From assembly GCA_963807675.1 (NCBI GenBank), contig CAWECP010000007.1, positions 1 through 64,000 of the forward strand: a stretch of DNA of 64,000 nt, read 5' to 3'. Shown here piece after piece: positions 18,078 through 28,245 of the stretch. The DNA is from Bog-473 sp963807675. GTDB taxonomy: Bacteria > Actinomycetota > Acidimicrobiia > Acidimicrobiales > RAAP-2. Below the pieces are notes generated by a model. That model made no database searches. It saw only the letters and a program-made list of their open reading frames with translations, and was not told the origin of the DNA. The position numbers were made by a program, and so were the translations under genes. Position 1 is the first letter of the stretch, and each line of letters opens with the position of its first letter.

Positions 18078-19334
18078 ATGCGCATCCTGGTGCTTACGAA
18101 CATGTATCCGCCCCACGCCTATGGGGGCTATGAGCAGTGTTGTCGGGACGTGGTTGAGCGCTGGCGGGCGGCTGGGCACGAGGTGCTGGTCCTCACCAGC
18201 ACCGTCCGGGTCCCGGGGGTCGACGAGGGGGCTGAGCCGCCCAACGAGGTCCGCCGTCTCCTCCGCCTCTACTGGGCCGACCACGAGATCCTGGACCCGC
18301 CCCTCGCGCGTGCGCTACCAGATGGAGCGCTCGAACCGGAGGGCCCTCGACGCTGCGGTCGATGAGTTCGCCCCGGACGTGGTCTCCGCCTGGGCGATGG
18401 GCGCCATGTCTCTCGGCTCGCTGGGGGCGGTCGCCCGTCGAGGCCTCCCTCTTGTATTAGTCCTCGGCGACGATTGGCCGTGCTACGCACCAAACGTCGA
18501 TGCGTGGATGCGTCCGCTCCGTACGAGGCGGCGTCTGGCGCGGATGATCGGCCTGCTCACGGGTCTGGAGGTGGAGCTCCCACCACTGGACAGCGCCGGC
18601 ACTGGGTGCTTCGCCAGCCAGTTCCTGCTCGACACCGTGCACGAGCGATCGCCGTGGTCGTTCCCCGATGCCACGGTCGTCTACTCGGGCATCAAGACCG
18701 AAGAGTTCCCGTTCGCCCAAGCGGGCGACGACCCCTTCGGCTGGAAGCTGCTCTACGTCGGGCGCATCGACCCTAGGAAGGGGATCGAGACGGTCGTCCG
18801 TGCGTTGGCGCGGTGCCCCGAGTCGGCCACCCTCGCCGTCGTCGGACGAGGTGACGACCGGCATCTCATGGAGCTACGCACCTTGGCCGCGTCGTTGGGT
18901 CTAGAGCAGCGAGTCCGCTTTCAGGTCTCGCCCGCGCGGAGTTGGCGGATGTCATGCATGACGCAGACGCACTGGTGTTCCCCTCGGTGTGGGACGAGCC
19001 ATTCGGACTGGTCCCCGTGGAGGCCATGTCGAGCGGGCTTCCGGTCGTAGGTACGCCAGTGGGTGGCGCCGCCGAATTCCTCGTCGACGGCGTGAATTGC
19101 CTTCGATTCCCCCCGGGGGACGTTGACACTCTGGTCGACAGGTTGCAGACCTTGGCTGGCGATCCGCGGTTGCGTGCTCGGTTGATCGAGGGCGGTCGAG
19201 CCACCGCCGCCGAGCTCGGCGTGGACCGGCTGGCTGACGTGCTCGAGTCTTGGCACCGATATTGTTTGGCCGGAGGCCGATTCGCCCCGCCCCGAGGCCC
19301 GGCTCCTGCCGTCTCCGTCGACGGCGCCGGCTAG
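18078..19334 (+). pseudogene. GT4-family glycosyltransferase, two frameshifts
   Basis: ATG 18078 begins RILVLTNMYPPHAYGGYEQC, a standard GT4 start with the glycine loop. The frame shifts near 18305-18320 into RYQMERSNRRALDAAVDEF, continuing through KLLYVGRIDPRKGIETVV and ATLAVVGRGDDRHL, and again near 18930-18945 into LADVMHDADALVFPS, with EPFGLVPVE as the E-x7-E motif and GLPVVGTPVGG. It stops at 19334. All parts are present in order at about 418 residues. It reads divergently from the minus-strand GT2 run across the conserved leader. Confidence 0.84.
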
Positions 19335-19759
19335 ATTCAGCCGCGGGCCGTCGTCCGATTTGCGCTGCCGCTCTGGCGTGTCTCAATGGGGCGCAACTGA
19401 ATGCCGCGCTCCGCTGGCGGTAGCTCGCGTCCTTCGGGCGGGCTCGATCATCTATCGACCCGATTGGCTTCGGGTACGAAGGGTATGGCGATCGACTCGC
19501 CCCATACGAATCAGTATTCCGGAGCAGCCAGGCCGGTGATCATCCGGGCCGATGTTCCTCTGGTACCAAGAAGTACGGATGGACGTGCTGCGGTTGATGT
19601 CAGAAGCGATCGATCAGTTCTTCGAGGATCTGTTTGAAGACATCGGTTTGCCTGTTGAGTAGATTGACTTCTAGCTTCAACCACCCCAACTGCACAAACG
19701 AATGAAATGGAGGAAGGGAAGGGGGTGTCACACAATCTCAGGCCTCCTCCCAAGAACCA
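19335..19759. other. Intergenic, lower GC, no gene recognised
   Basis: About 425 bases with visibly lower GC than the surrounding locus. Short frames show no family motif. It probably contains the promoter of the sulfotransferase gene that follows. Confidence 0.4.
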
Positions 19760-20436
19760 ATGGCGTTGCAAATCATAGGGAGCCGGATGGGGTCGCACAG
19801 GCACGACCACACTCAAGGACGCCCTAGAGATTCTGGGTTACCGGTGTCACGACATGAACGATCTGCTCACGGATACCACCCAGGCGGCCCTCTTCATCGA
19901 AGCCGCTGAGAACACATCCTTCGACTGGGAGCGTATATTTCGGGGATTACGACGCCACTGCTGACTTTCCAGCCTGTGTTTTTTGGCGTGAGCTGGCTAC
20001 TTACTACCCCGCGGCCAAGCTGATCCTGACAGTACGTCCTGCCAGCGACTACTACGACAGTTACCACGCAACAATCGAAGATCCTATGACAAATCCGCGG
20101 GCCTATCCGGAATGGAACGATATGGTCCGACAGGTCATTGTGCCTCGGGCCTTCGATGGCGATCCGAAAGACCGAGACGTTGTAATCGCGGGTTTCGAGC
20201 GCCATAACTCCGCCGTGCAGGAGACGATCCCGGAGGATCGTCTCCTCGTTTACTCGGTATCAGAGGGCTGGCAATCTCTTTGCAGCTTCCTCGGGTGTTC
20301 AGTCCCTGCCGTGCCATTCCCCCGCCAGAATCGTCGCGACCAATGGCAATCGGTCTCCCATCCTTCCCCTTCCTTGGGCAAGCGTGTCTTGCGAGCCACT
20401 CAGGCTCGCCTTCGAGGCAGGACTACGTCGACGTGA
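19760..20436 (+). pseudogene. Sulfotransferase family protein (Sulfotransfer_4 type), two frameshifts
   Basis: Would transfer sulfate from PAPS to a sugar or lipid. ATG 19760 gives ALQIIGSRMG, the first part of the PAPS P-loop. A shift near 19800 leads to TTLKDALEILGYRCHDM and FIEAAENTSFDWERIF, and another near 19942 to PACVFWRELATYYPAAKLIL, TVRPASDYYDSYH, then RHNSAVQETIPEDRLLVYSV and SEGWQSLCSFLG, all characteristic of the family. Each step is +1, as if one extra base were present each time. The gene is lower in GC than its neighbours, suggesting acquisition. It implies a sulfated surface polymer if active. Confidence 0.78.
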
Positions 20437-20904
20437 ATCATCTACGCCCTAAGGGGTGAGTCCTTGGTTGCGTCGTGCCCTGCTGCCTCCGGCATCGAGG
20501 CGGTCCTTACCGGAAGTGCCGACTGACGGGGCGACCCTCATATCGGAAGACTCCTACCCGCCCGACGAGACGAGGCCAAGAGCGCTTATTCGACCTGTCG
20601 ATCGAACTCGTCGTATCGCTATCAGACCGCCAGATGACGATGACCCAGAAGGGCAGCGACGCCAGGAATCACAAGAGCTGCTTCCCGCCCAGCCGCGCCA
20701 GGCGTGCGCCGCCCTCGTCACGCTAGGCGGTCTGCAGAACCGCCAGCAGCATCCCCGGCACAAGGACGAGGTCGAGGAGCGAAGTACGTCCATCGCTCGC
20801 TCGGCCGTATCGAAGGACCAGTTCGGCGGCACACCCAAGCCCACGAGGCAGCCAGCAGGCACGTCTCTGCAGCGGTCATTGGATAGGCTCCGCGCCGAGC
20901 CTCC
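20437..20904. other. Intergenic, possible decayed hydrophobic remnant
   Basis: About 470 bases. The minus strand has broken hydrophobic stretches (LLDLVLVPGMLLAVLQT and FLASLPFWVIVIW) separated by stops, which could be the debris of a membrane protein. I cannot assign a family. The plus-strand frame that crosses it has low-complexity composition and looks like a shadow. Confidence 0.3.
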
Positions 20905-21886
20905 ATGCCGACGACGACCTCCAACGGCGGCCCGCCCGACCCCGCCGTCACCGTGGTCGTCGCCACCCGCGACCGACCGGTGCTATTGGCGGAGGCACTG
21001 GCGGCCATACGCCGGTCGTTGCGACAGGAGGACCGCCTCGTCGTCGTCGACTCCGCCTCACGGGATCAACGCGTCCGAGCCGTGGCGGAGTCGTCCGGGG
21101 CCACCGTCCTCCGTTGCGACCTGCCCGGTGCCTGCCGGGCCCGCAACATGGGTGTGCGGGCGGCATCGACCCAGGTGGTGGCCTTCACCGACGACGACTG
21201 CCTGCCCGCACCGGACTGGGTGTCCGCCATTTCGGCTGCGTTCGCGGCACGCCCGAGCGCGGCGTTCGTGACCGGGCGTGTGACCGTGGACGAGCCGATC
21301 TCGGGTCGGATGCAGCTCGGGCTGTCGATCCACGACGTAGCGGTCGCCTCGGAGATCGACGCCAGATCGGACGTGTCGAAGATCGGCCACGGTGCGAACA
21401 TGGCGTGGCGCCGCGAGGACCTCCAGGCGCTGGGAGGCTTCGACGAGGGACTCGGACCGGGGACCCGGCTGCTGGCGGCCGAGGATCACGATCTGTTCTG
21501 GCGGGCCCTGCAGGCAGGAATGACCGGAGCGTACGACCCTCTGGTCACCGTGCGGCACCGGCAGTGGCGCGGGCGGCGCGACCAGTTGCGCACCGCGCAC
21601 GGCTACGGCGTCGGAGCCGGCGCGTTGGCGGTGAAGCAGTGGCGCGTGGCACGTTCGACGGGACCCGACGATCGGGTTGCACCTATGCCCATGTTGGCCG
21701 GCCTGCGTCGTGCCGCCCGGGAGCTGGCCTGGCGTCAAGGTCTGGTGCCCGATGGCCCGGAGTGCGGGTGATGGGTACGCGATGGGCGTTCTCTCCGACG
21801 CCGTCAAGCTCGCCGGCTCCCTGCGCGGTGCCTCGCGGGCGCGGGCGTTGCCGATAAAGGCCGGCCATTACGGGACGCCGGCGTAG
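20905..21886 (+). CDS. GT2-family glycosyltransferase
   Basis: From ATG 20905 the frame reads VTVVVATRDRPVLLAEALAA, RLVVVDSASRD, LPGACRARNMGV, VVAFTDDDCLPAPDW and, further on, GHGANMAWRREDLQALGGFD and AAEDHDLFWRALQAG, a complete GT-A core. The continuous frame stops at 21771 after LVPDGPECG. A one-base shift near 21755-21768 would continue as DGYAMGVLSDAVKLAGSLRG and stop at 21886, which resembles the C-terminal end of related GT2 enzymes, so I give the longer span. The 3' end overlaps the convergent ligase gene by 19 bases. Confidence 0.85.
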
Positions 21887-23766
21887 CGGTCCAGCCAGTC
21901 GGAAACGTCGGACCAGTCCTCGTCTGGGTCGGATCCGTCCGGATACGGGTTCCGGCGCCAGAAGGGCAGGGGAGGGACGAGCAGCATGAGGAGCAGGCCC
22001 ACCACCGCGCACCAGAACGGCGCCGTCTCGGCCCACGCCGGCCGGCCGGTCTGGACGGACTGGGTCGCGGTAGCGGTCATCTGCATGTGCGAGGCGAGGG
22101 GAGCGAACGCGTGCCGGGCTTCGGCGGTGACCGCCGCCGGCGTGGCTCCGCTCACGGTAACCGATGCATCGGCCGGGAACGCGAAGGGTTGGATGGTGTC
22201 GAGCTGCAGGCAGTTGACTCCCGTGCCGGCCGCGACGACATCTGGGCTCGTGAGCGCGCCACAGAGGGTGTCGCTCAGCGCAGTGCCGGCGTACGCGTCC
22301 ACCGGTCCGCCGTTCGTGTAGTCGAGCCATGGCGCCGTCAAAATGACGGTGAACGTCTGGGACGACGTCAGCGGAACGGATACGAATATGAGGCAGCCGA
22401 CTCCGAGGCCGGCGAGGGGCAGCAGGGCGCGGTAGCCCCAACGCCGGCGGGCGCGTTCTGGGCGAGGCACGGCCTCGGCCGCCGCGACGCCGAGCGCGGC
22501 GAGGACGGCCAACGTCCACTGGGATTGCAGGGTGCTCACCAGGTCGTAGGTGGCCATGGCGACGGCGACGCCGACCACCCCGATGAGGCAGGCCGCCCCG
22601 ACGTTCCTGGTATCGGTCCCGACGGGGGGAGCGGAGCGCTCGGGCCGTGGTCGCCATGGCCGTCACCATCAGGGCGATCCAGGCGGTGACGCCGACGACC
22701 CCAATGGTCGCGTACGTCAAGGCGTACCCGTTGTCCACGCCACCGAAGACGCTCGACACGCCGTTGAATCCGAGGCCGGTGAACGGCCGGTGGACGACGA
22801 GGGAGAACAGGAGCGGGAGGCGATCCAAGCGAACCGAGGCCGGGTCGGCTCCCGACCCGGGGCGAACGGCGACGTCACGAGCGACGGGTCGAACAGCGCC
22901 ACCAAGACGGCTGCGACCGCCACCACGCCGAGCCATCGGACGAGGCGGCGGTCTCCACCGGTGGACAAGAAGGAACAACAGAGTCGCCACCGCTGCCGCG
23001 ATGATGGCGCTCCGGGCTCCCGAGAAGACAGATCGCCACGAACACCGCGATCGGGCAGGAGCAGCGCCGCCTTCCGCCAGGGCTCTCGTCCGTGGCTCCA
23101 GCGGATGGTGGCCGCCACGGTCAGGGGAAGCAGCATCGCCAGCACCCAGCCGTACTCGAGGGCGAACTGGGCGGCGCCCTGGGAGCGCACGGCGGCGCCC
23201 CGTACGCTGAGGGTCCCCGGGGCGATGGAGGGGACGTAGCTCGCCGGCACGTGCTCGAAGAAGAACTGCCCCCACGAGAACTTGGTGGCGCGCTCGACGA
23301 ACCCGATGAGGACGGCCACCAGGACGCCCCAGGCGATCATGTTCACCACCCTCCGCACGCCGATCGTGCGCACCGCGGCCAGGACCACCACGAAGAGGAT
23401 CACGAGGTCGAGCACGTAGAGGAAGGCGTGCAGGTCGCCCGCCAGGGAGACCGACCGCGGCGCCAGGAGCACACCTGCGGTGTACGCCGTGACGAGCAGG
23501 GCCGCCAGGGCCCCGTGCACCGGGGTCAGGGCGAACGCGCGTCCCCTCGGCTCGTCGGGCCTCCCGGACCGCAGCACCAGGCGCAGCGCGAACACATACA
23601 GCACCAACCGATCGACCAGCAGGAAGTGGGGTCCGTAGGGGACGATGAGCAGTCCCGGCACGAGCAGCCAGAAGGCGATGAGGCAGCCCGTGGCCACCTC
23701 GATCGAGGCGAACAGGACGACGAGTACGCCGACGAGCGTGAGGAGCAGATCCCCGGGCGCGCCCAT
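21868..23766 (-). pseudogene. O-antigen ligase/polymerase-like membrane protein, several frameshifts
   Basis: A large multi-spanning protein. ATG 23766 begins with a string of membrane helices (LLLTLVGVLVVLFASIEV, GCLIAFWLLVPGLLIVPYG, LVILFVVVLAAVR). The central ligase-type region carries GAAAVRSQGAAQFALEYGW-like sequence and, in another frame, HRPFTGLGFNGVSSVFGG and DNGYALTYATIGVVG, the signature block of Wzy/WaaL-type proteins. A third frame (22578-21868) holds the C-terminal helices and a long extracytoplasmic loop. Shifts are needed near 23040, 22980-22850 and 22590. It lies seven bases downstream of the chain-length gene, so polymerase or ligase of the same polymer is the natural reading. 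Confidence 0.75.
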
Positions 23767-23772
23767 CGGCCT

Positions 23773-24507
23773 CTAGGACGCGTGGAAGATGTAGCGGCGG
23801 TGTCGCCAGAACTGCGTTGCCACGAACGTCACCGCGAAGCCGGCCACGGCGAGCCCGACGGCGAGCGTCAGCGCGTGAGCATGCGAAGGTCGGTCGGCGG
23901 TGGCCGCCGTGGCCGGATCGATCACTATGAACGTGTACCGGTCAACGTTCGGGATGTTGTAGGCCTCACTCTCGTACGTCACGAACGAGTTCACCTCTCC
24001 GGCCATGGACTGCGCCAGGCGCTGGGCGACCCGCGGAGTCGACCAGGTCGCGGTTACGTCCATCAGCAGCGACTCGTTCGGAACGATGGCGGTCACGGAC
24101 CCCAACACGTCGCCGACGGGTAGGTGCAGTTGCGTCGCAACTGGCTGAGCGAACAGGTCGGTACTGACCAGCGCGGCGTACTTGAGGCGCAGCCCGTCGA
24201 GCTTTAGGAGTTGGCCATCGTCGCCTGCGGTGGCGAGGGCGGGCGGGTCATCGATCAGCATCACGGCGGTGCTGCGCCACGTGGTCTGGGCTCGCATGAC
24301 GGACCAGGCGCCCGTGAGTGAGAGGAGAGCGGCCACGATGAGGCCCAGCACGACTGCGAGGCGCGGCGTCATCCCAAGGGCTCTGACCACGCGCCGCTGC
24401 CAGTCGTCGGCCGGCCGGCTCCCGTGGTCGGGCTCGTCGAAGAACCCCGCGGTGCCGTTGGGCGCGGTGACCGCTCCCCCGGGCGGAGTCAGTTCGATTT
24501 GGCTCAC
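23773..24507 (-). CDS. Wzz/YveK-like polysaccharide chain-length protein
   Basis: 244 residues, ATG 24507. A short cytoplasmic N-terminus is followed by a membrane helix (PRLAVVLGLIVAALLSLTG), an extracytoplasmic domain with WRSTAVMLIDDPPALAT, and LKYAALVSTDLFAQPVA, and a second helix near the C-terminus (ALTLAVGLAVAGFAVTFVA) with a basic tail. This two-helix topology is that of polysaccharide co-polymerases (PF02706-like) without a fused tyrosine kinase. It precedes the ligase/polymerase gene by six bases, forming an operon that would set polymer length. Confidence 0.75.
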   Translation of the reverse strand: MSQIELTPPGGAVTAPNGTAGFFDEPDHGSRPADDWQRRVVRALGMTPRLAVVLGLIVAALLSLTGAWSVMRAQTTWRSTAVMLIDDPPALATAGDDGQLLKLDGLRLKYAALVSTDLFAQPVATQLHLPVGDVLGSVTAIVPNESLLMDVTATWSTPRVAQRLAQSMAGEVNSFVTYESEAYNIPNVDRYTFIVIDPATAATADRPSHAHALTLAVGLAVAGFAVTFVATQFWRHRRYIFHAS

Positions 24508-24899
24508 GATGGGAAAGCCCCCGTCTCGTTCGTCCCGACCCCATTGGCCAGGAGAATCTCCATCCGGGGAACGTCGGTGGGGGGCGCGGATTACGGTCGG
24601 AAAGGCGGGGTGCCCTGGATGCGGGCCGTGGGCGGTTACATCGTGCCAGTTCAGGGACTATGTCAACGCCAGCACCACCCTTGACCGGCCTCATTCGTTG
24701 GGTGGTTCCGGAGAGAAACCCGAGTGTTCCTACCGGAGTAGGCCTCCCTTCATGACATTCAGTCGGCCCCGACCGAGGGCCTAGTGGTGGTGGACCTGGA
24801 CGCCTGCCGTCGTCAAAGCTAATGGCGTGGGCTGCCTAATGGGCGACGCTTAGTGGGACGTCGCTCACGGTAGTGATGGTCTGGGGCTACCCCGAGCAT
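24508..24899. other. Intergenic, no gene recognised
   Basis: About 390 bases upstream of the chain-length gene on the minus strand; its promoter should lie here. No coding motif or clear promoter hexamers can be supported. Confidence 0.35.
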
Positions 24900-25191
24900 G
24901 TCCGGCTTGGGAGGGCCAGCGCCGCTGCCCGAGGACGTCGATCCGGCCGCCGTAGCCGGTGCGTCGCTGGAGACCTCGGTCTCCTAAGTCCACGGTGAGA
25001 ACCCGGGGATCGACGTCGCCGCCATCGTGGCGGATGGACACGCAGCCCGGTGCCGATCGAGCTTTCGAAGTCGGTGTCCCTGGTGGTGGGCTCTCGCGGC
25101 ACGGGCTTTCGCCGGCATGCTGCTTGCCTCGGTGAGCGAGTTCGACATCACCCACGCCCATTGCCCGGTGGTGGTGGTGCGCGACCCGTAG
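24900..25191 (+). pseudogene. Universal stress protein C-terminal remnant
   Basis: On the plus strand the pieces NPGIDVAAIVADGHAA, LVVGSRGTG and FAGMLLASVSEFDITHAHC, then CPVVVVRDP with a TAG at 25189-25191, match the second half of a UspA-type fold, including the GSRG..G nucleotide-binding loop. Frames change at about 25050 and 25095, and no N-terminal half is recognisable upstream, where a stop interrupts. It is most likely a decayed gene. Confidence 0.6.
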
Positions 25192-26586
25192 TCAGAACCC
25201 AAAGGTCCGTGTCGACGTGTCCGTCGACGAAGCCGCCTCCGCCCCTCTGAGGGGGAACCCGTCACCACCCGAGACTGTCGCCCGCATTGTCGGACCGGGG
25301 TGACGACGGCCCCGGCCAAGATCAGGACGAAGGCCAACACCAAGGCAACCGCCCCCTTGTTGCGGTAGCGGGGCGCTCCTGCGGCGTGCGCCGAAACGAG
25401 ACTGGGGAAGAAGGAGGGGAGCGAGGCCCGGCTGGGCCACGTTGACGACCCCAGCGGCGAGCAGCGGTACCCGATCACTATCAGCACTACAGCGACGATG
25501 GTCTTCGTGGCTCAACGCCAACCGACTACCCAGTACCTCAGCGAGATGCCGTCCGGCTTCGTGCCACGAGAATGCACGGACCTTTCGGTACCCGCTCTGC
25601 ACCATTTCTTGACGAAGCGCCGAGGACGCCGTCAGGTTCCGCACAGCTGCGACCCACGCCTCTGTGTCGTCAGTGGGTACCAATAGGGCGGCACCGGACA
25701 CCGTCTCCCGCAGTGGAGGAATGTCCGAGGCGATGACGGGGGTACCGCACCCCATGGCCTCGAGTGGAGGCAGTCCGAAACCTTCGTAGCGTGAGGGATA
25801 GAGGAGGGCCGTCGCCGAGGCATAGAGGGCGGGGAGCTCCGTTTCGCCGACCGCTCCGAGCCACACGGTGGATTCCGGAAGCTCTTCCTTGGCGAAGTTG
25901 GATGAAGCCCCACCGGCCAGCACGAGCGGGATCGACGTCGTGACTGCAGCTCGCGCCGCCACGTCCAGACCCTTCCGGGGGTCAACGCTGCCCACCATGA
26001 GGAGGAAGCGGCGGGGGAGTCCCCGTCGACGGCGAAGCTCCTCGATGGTGTCGTCCGGTGGGCGAGTGAAATGGGCGTCCACGCCGGGCCAGATCACCGT
26101 GATGGTGTGGGAGGACACCCCGAGATATCGAGTCAACTCATCGGCCGTGAAGTGTGAGTTCACGAGCAAGCAGGGGCTGGCGGCGGCGGCTCGTACCGTC
26201 GCCCGTCCGTAACTCCATCGAAACGATGGACGGAACCATTCGGGATGGACGCGAAAGGCGACGTCGTGGACGTACACGGCATCCGGGCTGAGGAGAGGAG
26301 CGGTGTTGGCCAGGCTCAGCAAGGGTTGGTGTCGCGTCACCAGCGGAAGTAGGAGCTGCTCCCATATGGGACGTCCAGCTCGACCGGGGGGCAGACGCAT
26401 CTGCGCCGTGGGACCTTGCCACCAGTCGGGCTTGCATCCCGTCGGGCACACCAGGCGGTGCCCAGAGCCGGACAACGTGCGGAGGAACCCGTGTGCTACT
26501 CGTTGCACGCCGCTGAAGGGCTCGCTCAGGAATCGCCCGTTCACCGCCCATTGCCCGTCTCCGGAGGACCCGGTCCCGAGAGCCAT
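25192..26586 (-). CDS. GT4-family glycosyltransferase
   Basis: ATG 26586, 15 bases after the restored stop of the upstream GT2. Conserved parts: WAVNGRFLSEPFSGVQRVAH, LANTAPLLSPDAVYVHDVAF, FLLMVGSVDPRKGLDVAA and YPSRYEGFGLPPLEAMGCGT, where EGFGLPPLE is the E-x7-E motif. The pattern is that of mannosyl/rhamnosyl transferases with the NGRFL beginning, shared with the gene at 29714-30784. The domain ends near residue 360 (about 25500); the remaining 100 residues of the open frame are unlike the family and overlap a hydrophobic frame, so the true end is probably near 25500. Confidence 0.85.
   Translation of the reverse strand: MALGTGSSGDGQWAVNGRFLSEPFSGVQRVAHGFLRTLSGSGHRLVCPTGCKPDWWQGPTAQMRLPPGRAGRPIWEQLLLPLVTRHQPLLSLANTAPLLSPDAVYVHDVAFRVHPEWFRPSFRWSYGRATVRAAAASPCLLVNSHFTADELTRYLGVSSHTITVIWPGVDAHFTRPPDDTIEELRRRRGLPRRFLLMVGSVDPRKGLDVAARAAVTTSIPLVLAGGASSNFAKEELPESTVWLGAVGETELPALYASATALLYPSRYEGFGLPPLEAMGCGTPVIASDIPPLRETVSGAALLVPTDDTEAWVAAVRNLTASSALRQEMVQSGYRKVRAFSWHEAGRHLAEVLGSRLALSHEDHRRCSADSDRVPLLAAGVVNVAQPGLAPLLLPQSRFGARRRSAPLPQQGGGCLGVGLRPDLGRGRRHPGPTMRATVSGGDGFPLRGAEAASSTDTSTRTFGF
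25240..25525 (-). pseudogene. Hydrophobic two-helix fragment, unknown
   Basis: Antisense to nothing recognisable and overlapping the 3' extension of the GT4 frame, the minus strand offers TKTIVAVVLIVIGY and, after a shift, a second strongly hydrophobic stretch KGAVALVLAFVLILAGAVV. Two membrane helices of this quality rarely arise by chance in GC-rich DNA. It may be a small membrane protein following the GT4, with its start hidden by an indel. No family is assigned. Confidence 0.3.
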
Positions 26587-26601
26587 GGAGCGCCCGTCCG
26601 T

Positions 26602-27502
26602 TCAGCGATCGCGCACGAGGCGCAACAGGGTACGAGCGCTTCTGCCCGGATCACCGCTGAGCATGCCGAGCCGAGCGCTGAGTGACTCACGCAGCACGAT
26701 GGTGTTCACCTCGAATGGGGCTCGATCGCAAGACATGGGCGGCCAGCTGCACCCGTTGTCGCATCCCGACAGTCTCCATGATCTGCGACCGGGTGGCGTG
26801 GTACCGGCGGCAGAGTTCGCTCATGTCTGATTGGTGCTTGCACACGAACCGTCGGTAACCGTCGACGCGGAGCTGATTGCTCAACGTAACTCGTGCCGAC
26901 TGGTGGCGGTGATAGCGGTAGAGAACGGTGGGCAGCGTCGCCATGGGGCTCAGCTGGGAACAGCGGAGGAACAGATCCCAGTCCTCGCAGGTGATGAGCC
27001 CCTCGTCGAAGAGCAGTTCCCTGCCGGCCAGTTCTCGTCGCAATACGGCGAAAGGCGAGGCAATGAAATTGCACCAGAGAAGATCGCGCCAGTCGAAGAC
27101 GGTTGGACCCCGGTAGGTGGTCGTGGATCCGTTGGCGGGCACGACCAAGTGCCATGCCGACACACCGACGAGGTCACGATGAGAGTCGAGATGATCGATG
27201 GTCAAACGAGCTGTGTCCGGATACCACTCGTCGTCGTCGTCCAAAAAGGCGATGAAGTCGCCACCGCAGACTCGAATGCCGCAATTGCGGGCCGCCGACG
27301 CACCCATGGGCTGCTCGTTGCGTACCAGACGTATTCGTTGGTCGACGCCAGCGATGGAGGCTACCAAGACGGCCGTATCTGGATCCGAGGCATCATCAAC
27401 GATCACGATCTCCAGATCGGGGTACGTCTGCGCCAACACGCTGGAGACCGCCGCTCGGAGGAATTCGGGCCGATTCCGAGTAGGTATGACAACGCTCAGC
27501 AC
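26602..27502 (-). CDS. GT2-family glycosyltransferase
   Basis: ATG 27502 starts MLSVVIPTRNRPEFLRAAV, followed by VIVDDASDPDT, MGASAARNCGI, FIAFLDDDDEWYPD (the metal-binding DDDD region) and EGLITCEDWDLFLRCSQ. The continuous frame stops at 26687. A one-base shift near 26710 extends it through NTIVLRESLSARLGMLSGDP to TGA 26602-26604, a better end that leaves only 15 bases before the GT4 start. The core is intact in one frame. Lower GC than the operon around 10-14 kb. Confidence 0.87.
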
Positions 27503-27581
27503 GGCACGATCACGTCCGCACTGTAGTGGCGAGAGGAAGGGACAAATGAGAGAGAAGACGTCATTGTCTATGGTTTGGGTA

Positions 27582-27700
27582 GTGCGGCTGGCCGTCCATC
27601 ATCCCTGGATGTAATTGCGCGGCGGCATAGACCGAATCCACACGGAATTGCTCACCCGAAGTCGCACGATCGGACCCTACACACGCATCGCAACGTGGAA
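27582..27700 (+). pseudogene. Decayed partial copy of the GT4 gene at 28538
   Basis: The sequence from GTG 27582 (CATCATCCCTGGATGTA...TTGCGCGGCGGCATAGA) matches the first 120 bases of the gene at 28538 over nearly its whole length, in the same orientation. It encodes MRLAVHHPWM and then hits TAA where the intact gene has Tyr, and it later loses bases. This stop lies outside any homopolymer, so it is genuine decay of a duplicated 5' end. Confidence 0.7.
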
Positions 27701-28121
27701 AGTGTGATGTTCTGATGTCGAGGCCAGCCGGTTCTTCCGCCTCCTCTCCGATCTCGGGAGTGCAGGTGGAGCCGCAGCTTGCTGGCCATGCACGCCGGCC
27801 GCCGGCGGGCGGCGGGGGACATCATCGTCGCCGGCGTATCCGAGGCGGGCCAGGTTGCGCCCGGCCCCCGGCGTAGATGCGGGTTTGCTGGCCGATGTCA
27901 GCAGTTGGACACCCCGGGCCGACTGGCGAGCCGCTGCCGGCATGGGCACTCACCCGGCGGCCGGGGGTGGCGCGGAGCCGGTCGACGAGCCCGTCTCGGT
28001 CGGACAGTGCGCCCAGCGCAGGAGCTCAGCGGTCCTGCCGGCCGGGTCGTCGCAGAGCACCTCGTAGAAGGGGGTAGCGAAGGGGCGGAAGGCACCAGAA
28101 ATGCACGGGTGACTTCTGGGG
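27701..28121. other. Duplication scar, no intact gene
   Basis: About 420 bases between the dead GT4 copy and the second leader copy. Minus-strand pieces such as FYEVLCDDPAGRTAELLRWA look protein-like but lack a family I recognise and are broken by shifts. Most likely debris of the same rearrangement. Confidence 0.35.
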
Positions 28122-28245
28122 CAGAGAAAAATCCCTGGCGGGGGCAAGGTTGGGGACTCTGGACCGTTCTTCTTCCAGCGGCGGCGGAGTCGGCAACACG
28201 GCGGGCCCTTCCAATGCGCTCAAAGGATCGTGACCTCCACCTCCA
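28122..28245 (+). promoter_or_regulatory. Conserved leader, copy 2 (matches 17890-18007)
   Basis: GAGAAAAATCCCTGG, GGGCAAGGTTGGGGACTCTG, GACCGTTCTTC and GGATCGTGACCTCCACC follow the minus-strand block at 18007-17890 with only scattered differences, including the GTG start (28230) of an MTST protein. Sequence conserved upstream of a start codon suggests a shared promoter or leader that was copied with the rearranged segment. Confidence 0.45.

Noticed and set aside
20456..21271. Plus-strand frame overlapping the 5' half of the GT2 at 20905
   Set aside because: It runs in another frame over a conserved GT2 and has Arg/Pro-rich low-complexity sequence.
23092..24123. Long plus-strand frame opposite the ligase and chain-length genes
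   Set aside because: Gln/His/Glu/Arg-rich composition without motifs; the minus strand carries membrane helices in the same place.
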